Position numbers and translations under genes: made by a program | Assembly: GCF_008831285.2 (NCBI RefSeq) | Contig: NC_045147.1 | Coordinates: 7,284,334 to 7,348,333 of the forward strand | DNA from: Nymphaea colorata | Lineage: Eukaryota; Streptophyta; Magnoliopsida; Nymphaeales; Nymphaeaceae | DNA: 64,000 bases | Direction of reading: 5' to 3' | The notes under the pieces: generated by a model | Databases searched by the model: none | Told to the model about the DNA's origin: nothing | The model's input: the letters and a program-made list of their open reading frames with translations, nothing else | Shown here: one piece after another, positions 46,960 to 59,200 of the stretch | Numbering within the stretch: position 1 is the stretch's first letter | Layout of the letters: each line of letters starts with the position of its first letter

Positions 46960-48361
46960 CTCCCCCTTAAACTTATGGTGCTATCACCGAAAGTTTATCT
47001 AAAAGAAAGTTGAATCCGGGAGAACATAGAGGCTTTGTGAAGAAATCAGCTAGCTGGAATTCAGAGGAGACATATGGAAGCTTGATAGTCTTCTTCAAAA
47101 ATTCTTCACGAACATAGTGACAATCCATCTCTATATGCTTTGTTTGTTCATGGAATGTTTGATTCTTGGCAATGTAGATAGAATTCTTGTTGTCGCAGCA
47201 TAAATCAGTGGATTCTTATATCCTTGTTCCCATATCAAGGAGCATTTGATGAAGCCAGATAATTTCCATAGTTGTAGAAGACATGGCTCGATATTCAACT
47301 TCAGTAGAGGATAGAGATACTTTCTGTTGCTTTTTGCACTTCCATGAGATGAGTGATTCCCCTAAAAAAACACAAAATCCAGTAGTTGAGTGTCTATCAT
47401 TTGGATCTCCTCCCCAGTCAGCATCAGTATAAGTAATCAAGTTTAAGAAAGAGGAGGAAGACATAAATACTCCCTTGTTTATTGTTCCCTTAATGTATCT
47501 GATGATACGAAGAACAGCTCTCATATGAACGGTTGATGGAGCATGTTGAAATTGACTCACAATATGAACTGCATGAGCAATGTCAGACCGAGTGATGCTA
47601 AGATACATTAAAGATCCCACAAGCTGTCGGTAAGGAGTGGGATTGGTAAGTGGAACTCCATCATCAATGTTCATTTTGTTTTCTACTGCTTCAAGAGTTT
47701 TTGTGACCTTATCATTTGTTATGTCTGATTTAGCAATGATCTCTGCAACAAACTTAGTTTGTGACAAAAAATATCCTCTAGTAGAATATGCAACCTCAAT
47801 ACCCAAGAAATATGTTAGAAAACCTAAATCTTTCATTTCAAAAGTTTGTTGTAGCAATTTCTTACATTCTCTAATACCTTCCTTATCACTACCTGTAATG
47901 ATTATGTCGTCAACATACAGAAGGACTATGATACCTGCAGTAGTATTATTAACAAACAAGGCAGTGTCACTTAAACATGAATGAAATCCATAATAAAAAA
48001 TAACAAAGTTAAAACGGTCAAACCAAGCTTTAGGAGCTTGTTTGAGTCCATAAAGAGTCTTCTTAAGTCTAAGAACTTTTCCTTGAGGATTAGACAATCT
48101 TGGTGGTACTTCCATATAAACCTCTTCCATAAAATCTCCATTTAAAAAGGCATTTTTAACATCCATTTGGTAGATATTCCAGTTTTTAATAGATGATAAA
48201 GCAATAAAGGTCCTAACAGTAGTCATTCTAGCTACAAAGGCAAAGGTTTCCTCATAGTCAATACCATATTCATGAGTGTATCCTTTGGCAATAAGCCTTG
48301 CTTTATATCTTTCTAGGGATCCATCACTGTTAGTTTTCACCTTGTATACCCACTTGGATCC
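46960..48361 (-). pseudogene. copia C, RT-RNase H half, fused to an E fragment
   Basis: Read leftwards from 48361: GSKWVYKVK (RT start), [29 protein letters not shown] (about 47905-47931), FLGIEVAYS, then RNase H (TDADWGGD, STEVEYRAM). A stop at about 47214 precedes DLCCDNKNSIY and the C-terminal LADFFTKPL. Gag, protease and integrase of this element are missing; at 48362 the sequence switches abruptly to E. Part of the 448-codon open frame across the switch is E antisense sequence and is not a natural protein. Confidence 0.88.
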
Positions 48362-48579
48362 ATCTGCCGTCGCCGTCACCGCTGCCGTCACCGTCGCCTT
48401 CTTCCGCTTCGCTGAGTTTCGGTCATGGGTGAGGGAGAGACGAAGAGGGGAAACGAGGGAGAAGAAGGAGACAAGGAAGGGGAGACGGGCTGCGGCGTCG
48501 GGGCTCCTAACGCGCATGGAGCTCGGGTCTGGGTCTGGACCCTGACCCGACCTGTCCTGCAAAAAGGCCGAGCGTTACA
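48362..48579 (-). mobile_element. E4: 218-bp end fragment of an E element
   Basis: Nearly identical to 17696-17911 of E2, including the CGCCGT repeat, the palindrome (48531-48542) and the GAGCGTTACA end. It is followed by GTGGG and copia A-type integrase at exactly the same base as E2. The left edge at 48361/48362 joins copia C RT with no duplication or element end, so this is a recombination breakpoint and not an insertion. Confidence 0.9.
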
Positions 48580-51159
48580 GTGGGACTATGGTTATGAACA
48601 AAGCAAACACACCCGAACACCCAAGGAGTAAGAGGCCAGGGGTTATGGGTGGGACTGAGCACAGAGTAAGGAGTACGGCCATTCAACACACGAGTAGGCA
48701 TACGGTTGATGAGGTGGGCACTAGTGAGGAGAGCATCGCCCCAGTAGCGCTTAGGAACATGCCTGTGGAACATAATGGCTCGAGTGACATCTAATAAATA
48801 GCGATTTTTCCGTTCGGCCACGCCATTTTGAAGAGGAGTATAACTGCAGGATGTCTCATGAACAATACCCTTGCCCCGCAGGAAGTCATCTAGGGATTGG
48901 GAGACATACTCCCTGGCATTATCAGTACGTAAAGTCTAAACAGAGGTCTGAAATTGATTTTCGACAAAGGCAACAAAGTTTTTGACAACGACAGGAACCT
49001 CATTGCGTTCTTTCAACAAGTACACGAACGTACAACGGGAGTAGTCATCAATCAGAGTCACAAAGTAATGGAAACCACGACAAGTGGGTACTCCCGAAGG
49101 ACCCCAAACATCAGAGTGAACCAAGGCAAAAAGACAAGTGGTTTTATTGATAGAAATAGGGTACGAAGCCCTAACATGCTTAGCAAGCTGACACACTTCA
49201 CATGTAAAGGAGTCCATGGAAACAGAAGTAAACAACCTAGGAAACAACTTCTTAATCGACTGGAATGGGAGACGTCCAAGGCGCTCGTGCCATCTCATAA
49301 TGCTAGACCTGTCCTCCACGCCCGTCAACTGTCTGCTAGTGGCTGAAATGAGAGCAGAGGCAACCTGTACGGGCAGTCTGTAGAGACCATCAATAACCGA
49401 ACCAATCCCAATCTTCTTCCCCGTCACCAAGTCCTGCAGGGTACAATGATCAGTAGAGAAAATTAGATTACAATTGAGTTCTTTGGTGATACTACTGACA
49501 GATAACAAATTCACAGGAATATTGGGAACATGAAGAGCATTATGCAGAATACATTTATTTAATAAGGACAAACTCTTTTTTCCAGCCACAGAGATCGAGG
49601 ACCCATCAGTCATAGAGACTCGTTGCTGCCCTGAAGACAATTTGTACTCTTGAAACATCTTAGGGTTCCCTGTCATATGATGAGTAGCTCCACTGTCCAC
49701 AACCCAATCACCAAGTAAGGAATTACCTTGATCACTTGTGGCAACGAGAGCTTGGGTTAACTGAGCTCCCTCAGACGTGGAGGCTTCCTCCTTAGTAGTA
49801 GATAATCGGCTGATGTAAGCTTGTAATTCCTTGAGTTGATCAGAGGAAAGCTTCGGTTTGTCAACACTGGGAGAGCTAGTATCGGGCACAGGAGGACCCC
49901 CGCCTACCAGAAGAAGGGCGACCACGGGTGAGCCTCTTCTCAGGATGAAGATCCCAACAAAAATCAACAGAGTGCCCCAACTTGTTACAATGACTGCACC
50001 GCCGGATAGTACGCTGCCCAGTCCGTGGAGCACAGCTAACAAAGGCAGAGGGTGAACTACCATGACTAGAGTCAATATGCATCACTTGACGGCGTTGTTC
50101 CTCAGATTCCACCCGGGCATACACCTCCTCAATCCCAGGGGTCTCATCACAATTGGGAATTTGACTCCTAATGGATTCAAACTCATCACGCAGACCTCCC
50201 AAAAAAATAAAAGTGCGGTTCATCCATTCTTTCTGTCAGTACAGTTCATGATCAAAACCACAATTCCAGTCATCATTCACATGATAATCCAGTTCCTCCC
50301 ATTTAGTCATCAAGGCTGCATAGAAGGATGCCACAGACAAGTCACCCTATTTAAGAGAATAGATGCTTCGTTTAATCTGGTAAGTACGCAGGACTCTCTT
50401 TTTACGGCCATACATCCTCGCAAGCACAGTCCACATGTCATATGAGGTCAACTTACGCAAAATAAGGGGCTGAATATCAGCAGAAACAGAACTAATAATC
50501 CAAACTTTAACTTGACTATCTTCCAACGCCCAAGTCGCCCATCCAGGATCAGTTTTACTAGGCGCAGGTTTCTCCCCAGTGATATAGGGCAGACGACCGC
50601 GACTAGTGATCTCAATTTCAAGCGCAGCAGACCAAGAGAGATAATTGTCTTTGTTCAGCCGAATAGAGGTGACTTGAACAGGCAAGTTTTCGCTTTTGGT
50701 ATTGCTGCCCGTGTCAAAGGTAACATCGGTCTTGGAGGGCATCTCTTCAACCATAACAACCACAACAGAAATCCAACAGTCAGAATATACCAAAAAAGCA
50801 CAGGGCGAGGACGGGCAGCGGCAGAACAGCAAGTTGCGACGGCAGTCCAGGCGACGGCGGAAGAAAGGCCAGGCGACAGCGGAAAAAGACCAGGCGGCGG
50901 CGGCGGGAAAAACCAGGCGACGGCGGCGGGAAAAAACCAGGCGGCGGCGGCGAGAGAAAACCAGGGGACGGCGGGAAAAAAAGGGCCCAGGCGGCAGCGC
51001 ACACCAGGCGACGGCGGGCGGGAATGCGTCGGCGGCGGGCTGCATCGGCGGCGGGCTGCGTCGGCGGCGGAACAAGGGTTCAAACTTAGGGTTCCAAGAA
51101 AAACCCTAAATCACAAATGAACAAAGAAGCCAAACAGCACGATTTTGGCTCTGATACCA
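48580..51159 (-). pseudogene. copia A', gag-integrase half, broken
   Basis: Very similar to 17912-20461. Gag starts at about 50737 (MVEEMPSKTDV). Leftwards come YGRKKRVLRTYQ (about 50400), the zinc knuckle CSHCNKLGHSVDFC (about 49999-49958), protease VVDSGATHHMTG (about 49704-49669), integrase with VHSDVWGP (about 49095), and NGVAERKNR-type sequence near 48815. Breaks include a stop near 50345 (the Gln of SLKQG), a frame change in 49900-49950, and a stop near 48935. RT and the 3' LTR of this copy are absent; E4 and copia C occupy that side. Confidence 0.88.
51147..51159 (-). other. copia A' primer-binding site
   Basis: The reverse complement TGGTATCAGAGCC abuts the LTR. Confidence 0.88.
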
Positions 51160-51445
51160 TGTAGAAACACGCAGTAGAAAGGGAAGAAGAAAAGCCAACA
51201 CAAGATATACGTGGAAAACCTCGGAACGAAGTGAAAAACCACGGGGAAGCTCTAACCTAGGGGCAAAACCGCAACCCTAGGAGAGAGAAAACTCTATTCA
51301 CTTAATCAACGATTACAATAAGTGATAGAATAAAAAGAGGGAGGAAGAGAGACCCGCCTAGGGAACCGAGCCCATCCTCGGTTCCCGCACCGATGGATAC
51401 TGGGTCCATATCTGGACCCGGTTCCCTATACATTGTATTCTAACA
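51160..51445 (-). repeat. copia A' 5' LTR (286 bp)
   Basis: It begins TGTAGAAACACGCAG and ends GTATTCTAACA, homologous to 20462-20736. The right-flanking 5 bp are GTCTG. The palindrome variant is at 51402-51419. Confidence 0.9.
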
Positions 51446-52049
51446 GTCTGTAAGATTTTAAGTGTCAAGACATTCAAACAATTCATCTAACATTTGGCAG
51501 GTGGGTTTAAGGCAAGGGACGGAAAACTTTCAATTTTTCAAATATCAAAAACGCATTAAAGCATGCCCCAATCAAGGTGATTTTTGTTTTGTCACTAAGT
51601 GTAAGGGAATTAAAAATGTACAAAGTATCTCGCCAGAATCAAATGAGGTCACAAATTTGGAAAATTTTGAGGATTTTGTGCATATGAGGAATTTTCATAC
51701 AATTAACATGACAATCAAACTCTACTAAGCTCAAGAAACATAGTTTCATGGCCAAACCCCACTGGAAAACGGTAAAATTTTGCTGGAAAATTTTGGATCT
51801 ATGCATACAAACAATATATACCCTAACATCATTGATAAATGAATAAATAACAAATATTAAAACCTACTGGAAGTCATCTGGACACCGGAAATCAAAGGGC
51901 AGACCGTTTGCACACTGAAAATCAAAGGTCATTGCCAGTGAAACAAGAGGGAGAAGATAGGGGAAGAGGGAGGAAGAAGAATGAGGAAGAAGGCTTTGGA
52001 GGACATGTTAAAAAAGTAGGCTAGCCTTTACCGATTAGAGCAGACATTG
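51446..52049. other. spacer, no gene recognised
   Basis: AT-rich sequence with an 88-codon frame at 51462-51728 that shows no motif I recognise. GAAATCAAAGG-type short repeats occur near 51888-51930. Confidence 0.4.
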
Positions 52050-52253
52050 GAAAAAACCATCAACAAGAGGAAAAAAACAACGGATGAGGAGGAACTGGTG
52101 CTCACTAGCAGCCAGACTCTCTCTCTCTTAAGATTTTATTAACTCTCACAAAATTAGGGTTACAATCATTAAGTAAGGCCCAACAAGGGCTACACGATGG
52201 ATCGGGTATGGATCCAGACCCGGTCCCGAGACCCATCTAATATGTTTCAACAC

Positions 52254-54510
52254 TCCCCCTCAAGTTGGGCATACATATCAAACATGCCCAACTTGGATAC
52301 ATTTCTCTCGAACAAAGTCGAAGATAGAGCTTTCGTCAGAACATCAGCTGTTTGGTCTTCAGATCTCATGTAAGGAAGTACAAGTTCTTTAGCATCAATT
52401 CTCTCTCGAATGAAATGCTGGTCAATCTCAACATGCTTTGTTCTGTCATGAAGCACAGGGTTGTTGGCCAAGTTGAGTGCAGACTTGTTATCGCAATACA
52501 TCTGCATTGGTTCTTCAACATTTATACCAATATCAGTCAACAATACTTTTAGCCACAAAAGCTCTGAAACTCCCATAACCACTGCTCTGTAGAACAAACA
52601 TCTTGCCTTTTACTTCTCCACACTATGAGATTCCCTCCCAAATAAATACAATAGCCAGAGGTGGACCTCCTAGTGTCAATACAGCCTGCCCAATTTGCAT
52701 CTGAATAACCTTCAATCCCAAGAGTGTCTTGCTTGACATACAAAAGACCTTTGTCAGGATTTCTCTTCAAGTAGCACAAGATCCCGTCAACAGCCTTCAA
52801 GTGGGCATCCATGGGAGCATGCATGAACTGACTCATCACATTCACAGCAAAGGTAATATCAGGTCTAGTGAGAGCATGCATGAACTGACTCATCACATTT
52901 ACAGCAAAGGTAATATCAGGTCTAGTGATAGTAAGATAAATCAACTTCCCTACAAGACATTGATATCTTCTTTTGGCCTCTTCACAGAGAGGCTCCCCAT
53001 CTCTAATACTTAGCTTCTGTCCAGCATCTAGAGGAGTAGAAGCTGGTCAACACCCCAGTTTCTCGGTTTCCTTTAACAAATCTAGAGTGTACTTCTGTTG
53101 ATCAAGCACGAGGCTAGTCCCAGACCTAGCAATTTCAATGCCAATGAAATATTTCAACTTACCAAGGTCCTTGAGATCAAACTCGATCGCCAACAGTTTC
53201 TTTAACTTAACTATTTCATCTTCATCATCACCTGTGACAATCATATCATCAACATATACCAACAAAATAGTAACCTTTTGCTCATTTCTCTTCACAAAGA
53301 GTGTATGATCTCAATTCCCTTGATGGTATCCACATTGTCGCATGACAAGTCTAAGTCGTTCAAACCATGCTCGAGGAGATTGCTTGAGCCCATATAAAGC
53401 TTTCCTTAGCTTGCAACATTTTTCAGGTTCCTCATATCCTGGAGGCATACACATATATACTTTTTCTTCAAGGTCTCTATTGAGAAATGCGTTCTTGACA
53501 TCAAGTTGGTACATCTTCCACTCCTTCATCACAACTAAGGAGATAATGACTCTGACAGTCTTCATCTTCGCAACAGGAGCAAATGTCTCCAAATAATCAA
53601 TCTCATATTTCTGACTAAACCCCTTGGCCACAAAACGAGCTTTGTATCTTTCAACACTTCCATCTGGTTTGTACTTGATGGTGTAGACCCACTTAGATCC
53701 AACCAAGTGAGCCGCCTCAAGAATCTTTATAACTTCCCATGTCATGTTTCTTCTCAGGGCTTCCATCTTTTCTTGCATTGCATAAGTCCACTTGGGATCA
53801 CTTTGAGCCTCAGCAACATTCCTGGGAATCATAGCCAAAGAAAGAGAAGATACAAAACATTTGTAGTCCTTACTCAGTCTAGAATATGAAACAAAGTTAC
53901 CAATAGGATGTTGAGTACATGACCTGACACCCTTTCGCAGGGCGATGAGAAGCTCTTTACTTGCAATAACAGTCTGCATCTCTTCTTCAATAGGTTGCTT
54001 CTGAGCACGACTTGGGTCATCCAGGGAAGGACTAACTGGATTGGAAGTAGAATTCTCACCACCTGTCATCTCATCAGTACATAATCTTCGCCTAGAGTAA
54101 ACTTGCCCAAACAGACGATTGCATTCCTCTCCTGCCCCAGAAGAACACTCCATTTTTCTCTTGTTCAAGCACTTCAATAGAAGGACCAATGGATTCATGC
54201 CTGTAGTCCAAAAAATCTGTAAACAGAATTTCCTGACTCAAAGAATACTCTTCCTTTGACATAGAATTCTCCCCCTGAAGAGGATTCTCACCAAAATATG
54301 AAGTCTGTTCAAGGAAAGTGACATCTTTGGTAATATAGGCACGACCAGTGGAAGGGTCCCGACACTTATACCCTTTTTGAGTGGGAGAATAACCTAGAAA
54401 TATGCCCTTAATAGACCTTGGATCAAGTTTTTTAATGTGAGGACTATGATTGTGAATAAAGCAAACACAGCCAAAAACTCTTGGTGAAAGAGAGAAATAG
54501 CACCAAAGCC
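52254..54510 (-). pseudogene. copia I pol remnant (integrase tail, RT, RNase H)
   Basis: Leftwards from about 54500: FGCVCFIHNHSP, IFLGYSPTQKGYKC (integrase tail), linker, [14 protein letters not shown] (about 53700), [19 protein letters not shown] (about 53390), YVDDMIVTG (about 53255), FIGIEIARS, RNase H (YSDANWAGC; DNKSALNLANNP about 52490) and AQLEGEC at the end. A stop near 53309, a frame break near 53047, and loss of the RNase H Ser-Ser-AEAEYR segment near 52595 make it inactive. A 57-bp in-frame tandem duplication lies at 52815-52928. Confidence 0.88.
52815..52928. repeat. 57-bp in-frame tandem duplication in copia I RT
   Basis: GAGCATGCATGAACTGACTC at 52815 recurs at 52872 with almost no change. 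In protein the block TRPDITFAVNVMSQFMHA is present twice. Copia J, B and A have it once. Confidence 0.93.
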
Positions 54511-55150
54511 CAACAAGAGTCTCAGGGGCTATAACACTCGACGTCACAGGACGACAACGCTGGGCGGCACAAACAACACAGCATGAGATAGTCGCCTGAC
54601 CCACACACCAGACGCTGGGTACCTGCAGTGACAAAGGGCAGCCGCGGCAATTGGGAGCACGCAGCAACTGGCGTGAGCAGAGGTGCTAGAACTCTACAGC
54701 AGATCCTGCAGGAGAACACTGTCGCAGGGAGTAGAGGCAGCGCTAGACAGAAAGGGCAACATTGAACCGAACGAACAGGAACCGTCGGGCGGTGCAGAGA
54801 CAGAGGGGCGTCGGGCGACAGCAGGAAGCAAGAGAGTAGAGCGTCGACATGCAGAACTGAGCAGAAGTGGCGACGCTGAGTGGGGCGACGGTGGAGCAGG
54901 ATACCACAGCGACAGTCTCCGGCAGCGGCAGTATACCGCAGCGGTGATGTCCGGCGGTAGCACTGGTGTCAGGCAGAAGGATAACAGCAGCGGTAACAGA
55001 GAGACGCCAGTGAGATGCCGGAACTTCACGGTGGCGGCAGGGCAACGGCGGCGAGTGAGGGAATGGTTAGCAGCAGCGAGTGAGGGAACGGTTAGGACCA
55101 GAACTTCACGATCACCAAAAAATTTCTCAAACTCGTTGGCTCTGATACCA

Positions 55151-55402
55151 TGTAGAAACACGGAAAATAGGAAAGAGGAATACGATGAACACGATGTAAC
55201 GTGAAAAAAACCCTCAACAAGAGGGGAAAAACCACAGATGAAGAGGAACTGGTGCTCACTAGCAACCAGACTGTCTCTTAAGATTTCATTAAATCTCACA
55301 AAATTAGGGTTACAATCTTTAAATAAGGCCCAACAAGGGCTACACGATGGATCGGGTATGGATCCAGACCCGATCCCGAGACCCATCTAATATGTTTCAA
55401 CA
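55151..55402 (-). repeat. copia I 5' LTR
   Basis: It runs from TGTAGAAACACGG to TATGTTTCAACA, with the palindrome variant GGGTATGGATCCAGACCC at 55354-55371. Confidence 0.88.
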
Positions 55403-55499
55403 GCCACAATTATATCAATGCCCAGGGAGAAAGTTGACAATAGTTTGCCAGAAATGTCTTTCACCGAAGCAAGTTCAAGGTAGTGTCAGTGAAATTCTT

Positions 55500-55743
55500 T
55501 ATCGACAACAGCAGTCCACCGGTTGGTGGATGTAACACCAAGAGAACTTTCACCAACATTTTGTCATTGACCATCGGTGAAGATCGACTTTTATTGATAG
55601 CCAAGCTCCAAATGTTGGAGAAAGTCGACTTTCACTAGCATTGGCTTTCAAATACCTACGTCCTTCCACGAACGTCGGTATAAGTCGACCTTCACCGACG
55701 ACCATCCCGCTACACGTCGATGATGGCATGATTTTTTGTAGTG
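55500..55743. mobile_element. right end of a CACTA-type DNA transposon (partial)
   Basis: The segment ends ATGATTTTTTGTAGTG at 55743, the complement of the CACTACAAAAAATC terminus typical of plant CACTA (EnSpm) elements. Before it, short subterminal phrases recur in both directions (GTCGACTTTCAC, GTCGACCTTCACCGACG, ACCATCGGTGAAGATCGAC), as CACTA ends usually have. The CACTA left end was not found; copia I lies on that side. Confidence 0.65.
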
Positions 55744-56008
55744 TAATATAAAATCAGTTTCTAAGGTAGATCAACTCCAATATCCCTTAAAATATATGAT
55801 ACCCATGTTAATTCTACTACTGCTGAAGCTAAAGCTCTATACTCAACTTTGGAGCATAATTAAGTGATGATGAGCTGCTTTCTAGCTGACTATCAGACAC
55901 AATTTGGTTTAGATAGATGGAATAACTTGTAGTTGATCAGTGTGTGAGTGGACAACCTACCCAATCCACATCAGCAAAACCTTGAAGAATTAATGAATCA
56001 AAAGATTG
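55744..56008 (-). pseudogene. copia K remnant, RNase H part
   Basis: The minus strand reads LQGFADVDWVGCPLTH, the RNase H ADADWAGC block, then decayed sequence with several stops. It is the left piece of an old element split by copia J; the right piece is 61185-61575. Confidence 0.75.
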
Positions 56009-56013
56009 AATCA

Positions 56014-56244
56014 TGTAGAAATAATAGACGCACAAAAACGGAAGATCGAACACAGATGTAACGTGGAAAACCCTCAACTAAAGGGAAAAAAACCACGGGT
56101 GAGGAGGTCTGGTGCCCACAAGCCGCCAGACTCTCTCTCTCTTTGATACTTCAATATTAGGGTTTACAATGCTATAAGTATGCCCAAACTAGGACACACT
56201 AGATCGGGTCCAGACCCGGACCCATACATCAAGATCCGTCAACA
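56014..56244 (-). repeat. copia J 3' LTR
   Basis: It runs from TGTAGAAATAATAGACGC to ATCCGTCAACA. The palindrome GGGTCCAGACCC is at 56207-56218, 26 bp from the U3 terminus. Confidence 0.94.
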
Positions 56245-59200
56245 CTCCCCCTCAAGTTGGGAATACATATCAAACATGCCCAACTTGAATACATTTCTCT
56301 CAAAAGGAGTTACACGTAAAGCTTTAGTTAAAATATCAACAGTTTGGTCATCAGACTTCATGTATGGTAATGTTAACTCCCTGGCATCAATTCTTTCTCT
56401 GATGAACTGACGGTCAATTTCAACATGCTTTGTTCGATCATGAAGCACTGGATTGTTAGCCAAGTTAATCGCAGACTTGTTATCACAATGCATTCTCATA
56501 GGCCCTTCAATTTCTATCCCAATATCAGTCAGCAAGATCTTTAGCCACAACAACTCTGATACTCCAGTAGAAACTGCCCTATATTCAGCCTCTGCACTTG
56601 AGCAGGAACAAACATCTTGTCTCTTGCTTCTCCAAACAACTAGATTTCCCCCCAAGTAAACGGGGTACCCTGAAGTAGATCTTCTGGTGTCAACACAGCC
56701 TACCCAGTCTGCATCAGAATACCCTTCAATTTCTATAGACTTTTGTTTCACATATAGAAGTCCCTTGCCAGGATTCTTCTTCAAGTAACACATGATTATA
56801 TCTACAGCCTTCAAGTGTGCATCCGTAGGTGCATGCATAAACTAGCTCATCACATTTACAGCAAAGATGATATCTGGTCTAGTTAGAGTGAGGTATATCA
56901 ATCTACCAACTAGACGTTGATATCTCCTTTTAGCTTCTTCACACAAGTTCTCCATCCTTGCTACCGAGTTTGTGCCCAGCATCCAGAGGAGTAGAAGCTG
57001 GTCTGCATCCCAGTTTTCCTGTCTCCTTCAGTAAATCCAAGGTATACTTCCTTTGATTAAGCACAAGAGTTGTACCTGATCTGGCAATTTCAATACCAAG
57101 GAAGTACTTCAGCTTGCCAAGGTCCTTGAGATCAAATTCAGCTGATAGTAAACTCTTTAATCTTGCTATCTCTTCTTCATTATCACATGTAACAATCATA
57201 TCATCAACATAAACTAACAGTAGAGTAACTTTACCTTCTATCCTCTTTACAAACAGGCTATGATCTCCATTTCCTTGTTTGTAGCCATGCTTCTTCATAA
57301 CAAGTCTGAGACATTCAAACCATGCTCGGGGAGACTGTTTGAGCCCATACAAAGCCTTCTTTAGTTTACAGCATTTTCCAGGTCTCTCAAAACCCGGGGG
57401 CATACACATATATACTACCTCATCGAGATCTCCGTTGAGAAAGACATTTTTAACATCGAGTTGGCACATCTCCCAACCCTTCAGCACCGCCAAAGAGATA
57501 ATAACTCTAACAGTCTTCATCTTCGCAACTGGGGCAAACGTCTCTAAGTAGTCGATCCCATATTTCTGACTGAACCCCTTGGCCACCAGACGTGCTTTGT
57601 ACCTCTCAATGTTCCCATCTGGTTTGTACTTAATGGTGTAGACTCACTTTGACCCAACCAAATGAGCCGCTTCAGGAATCTCTATCACCTCCCATGTTTG
57701 GTTTCTGTCTAAGGCCTCCATCTCTTCTGCATAGTATGAGTCCACTTGGGGTCACTCTGAGCCTCTGTAACATTCCTAGGATTCACAGCCACAGACAAGG
57801 AGGATACAAAACATTTGTAATCAATGCTCAATCTAGAGTAAAATACAAAGTTACCAATAGGGTGTTGGGTACATGACCTGACACCATTTCTCAGTGCAAT
57901 GGGGAGATCCTCCTTTTCATTTTCTGTATGCCTTTCTCTCTCAATAGGTTGCTTCTGAGCATGACTTGGGTCATCCAAGGAAGAAGTAGGATTGGGATTC
58001 GGAGTGGACTTCTCACCATCAATCACCTTGTCAGTACAAGCTCTTCTCCTAGAATACACCTTCCCAAACAGACGATTGCCTTCTTTTTCTGTCTCCACAG
58101 GACACTCTCCCTCCTTTCCATGTTCATGTACCTCAATAGACATCTCATCTTCTTCTTTTTCAAGCACCTTGACAGATAGATTCTCTTCGCGCCTGTAATC
58201 CAGAAAATTTGTAAACTGAATTTCCTGACTTGGAGAATACTCTTCCTTAGACATTGACTTCTCCCCCTGAAGAGAATTCTCACCAAAATAAGAGACATGT
58301 TCCAAGAATGTGACATCCTTGGTAATGTGCACTCTACTAGTGGTGGGATCTAGACATTTATACCCCTTTTGAGTAGGAGAATACCCAAGAAATATTCTCT
58401 TAATTGATTTGGAGTCAAGTTTTTTCACATTCGGGCTGTGATTATGAATGAAACACACACATCCAAAGACCCGATGAGGGAGGTGAAAAGGTTGGCTACT
58501 CCCTGGAAGTATGGAGTAGGGTGTACGACCATTGAGCACTTGACTAGGCATGCGATTAATCAAATAGGCACTAGTAATGACCGCATCTCCCCAATAATAT
58601 TTTGGAAGATTCCTTTGGAACAATAAAGGTCTACTGACATTTAGTAACTCACGGTTTTTTCTCTCAGCAACTCCATTTTGTAGAGGTGTATAACTACATG
58701 ATGTCTCATGAACAATCCCCCTCTTTCGAAAGAATTCCTCGACAGTGAGACACATATACTCACGAGCATTATCAGACCGGAATGTCTTGACAGACTCACC
58801 ATACTGGTTTTCCACTAGGAGAATGAAGGTTTCTATAATATGAGACACTTCGCTACGGTCTTTCAACAGATAAACAAAAGTACACCTTGAATAGTCATCT
58901 ATGAAAGTCATAAAGTACTGAAAACCACCACAAGAATGAATGCCTGAAGGCCCCCACACATCAGAATGAATCAAAGAGAAAGTTTTATGAGCACGACTAT
59001 TTGAAATAGGATACGAAGCTCTAACATGCTTCGCAAACGGACACACATCACAAAATACATGGAAATGTTCAAACTGGAACACAATTCAGGGAACAATTGT
59101 TTCACAATCCCAAAAGGGAGATGACCAAGGCGTTCATGCCAATACAAAAATAACTGACGACACTCTTCCTTCTTCTTCTCTGTCCTGCTGACTGTTGACA

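Larger units (their letters stand above)
52050..55402 (-). mobile_element. copia I, internally deleted Ty1/copia element
   Basis: The right LTR is 55151-55402 (252 bp). The left LTR matches only from about 52050 to 52252, so its first 50 bp or so are missing or diverged. A primer site (55138-55150) and a purine tract are present. The interior runs from a GC-rich leader straight into the integrase C-terminal domain at about 54500. Gag, protease and the integrase core are deleted relative to the related copia J. No target duplication can be shown. Confidence 0.88.

Noticed and set aside
47216-48562. A 448-codon open frame fusing an Arg/Ser-rich amino end to RT
   Set aside because: The amino part is antisense E4 sequence that happens to be open. 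The junction is a recombination breakpoint with no evidence of expression.
51462-51728. An 88-codon plus-strand frame between copia A' and I
   Set aside because: No motif, no splice context and no similarity that I recognise.
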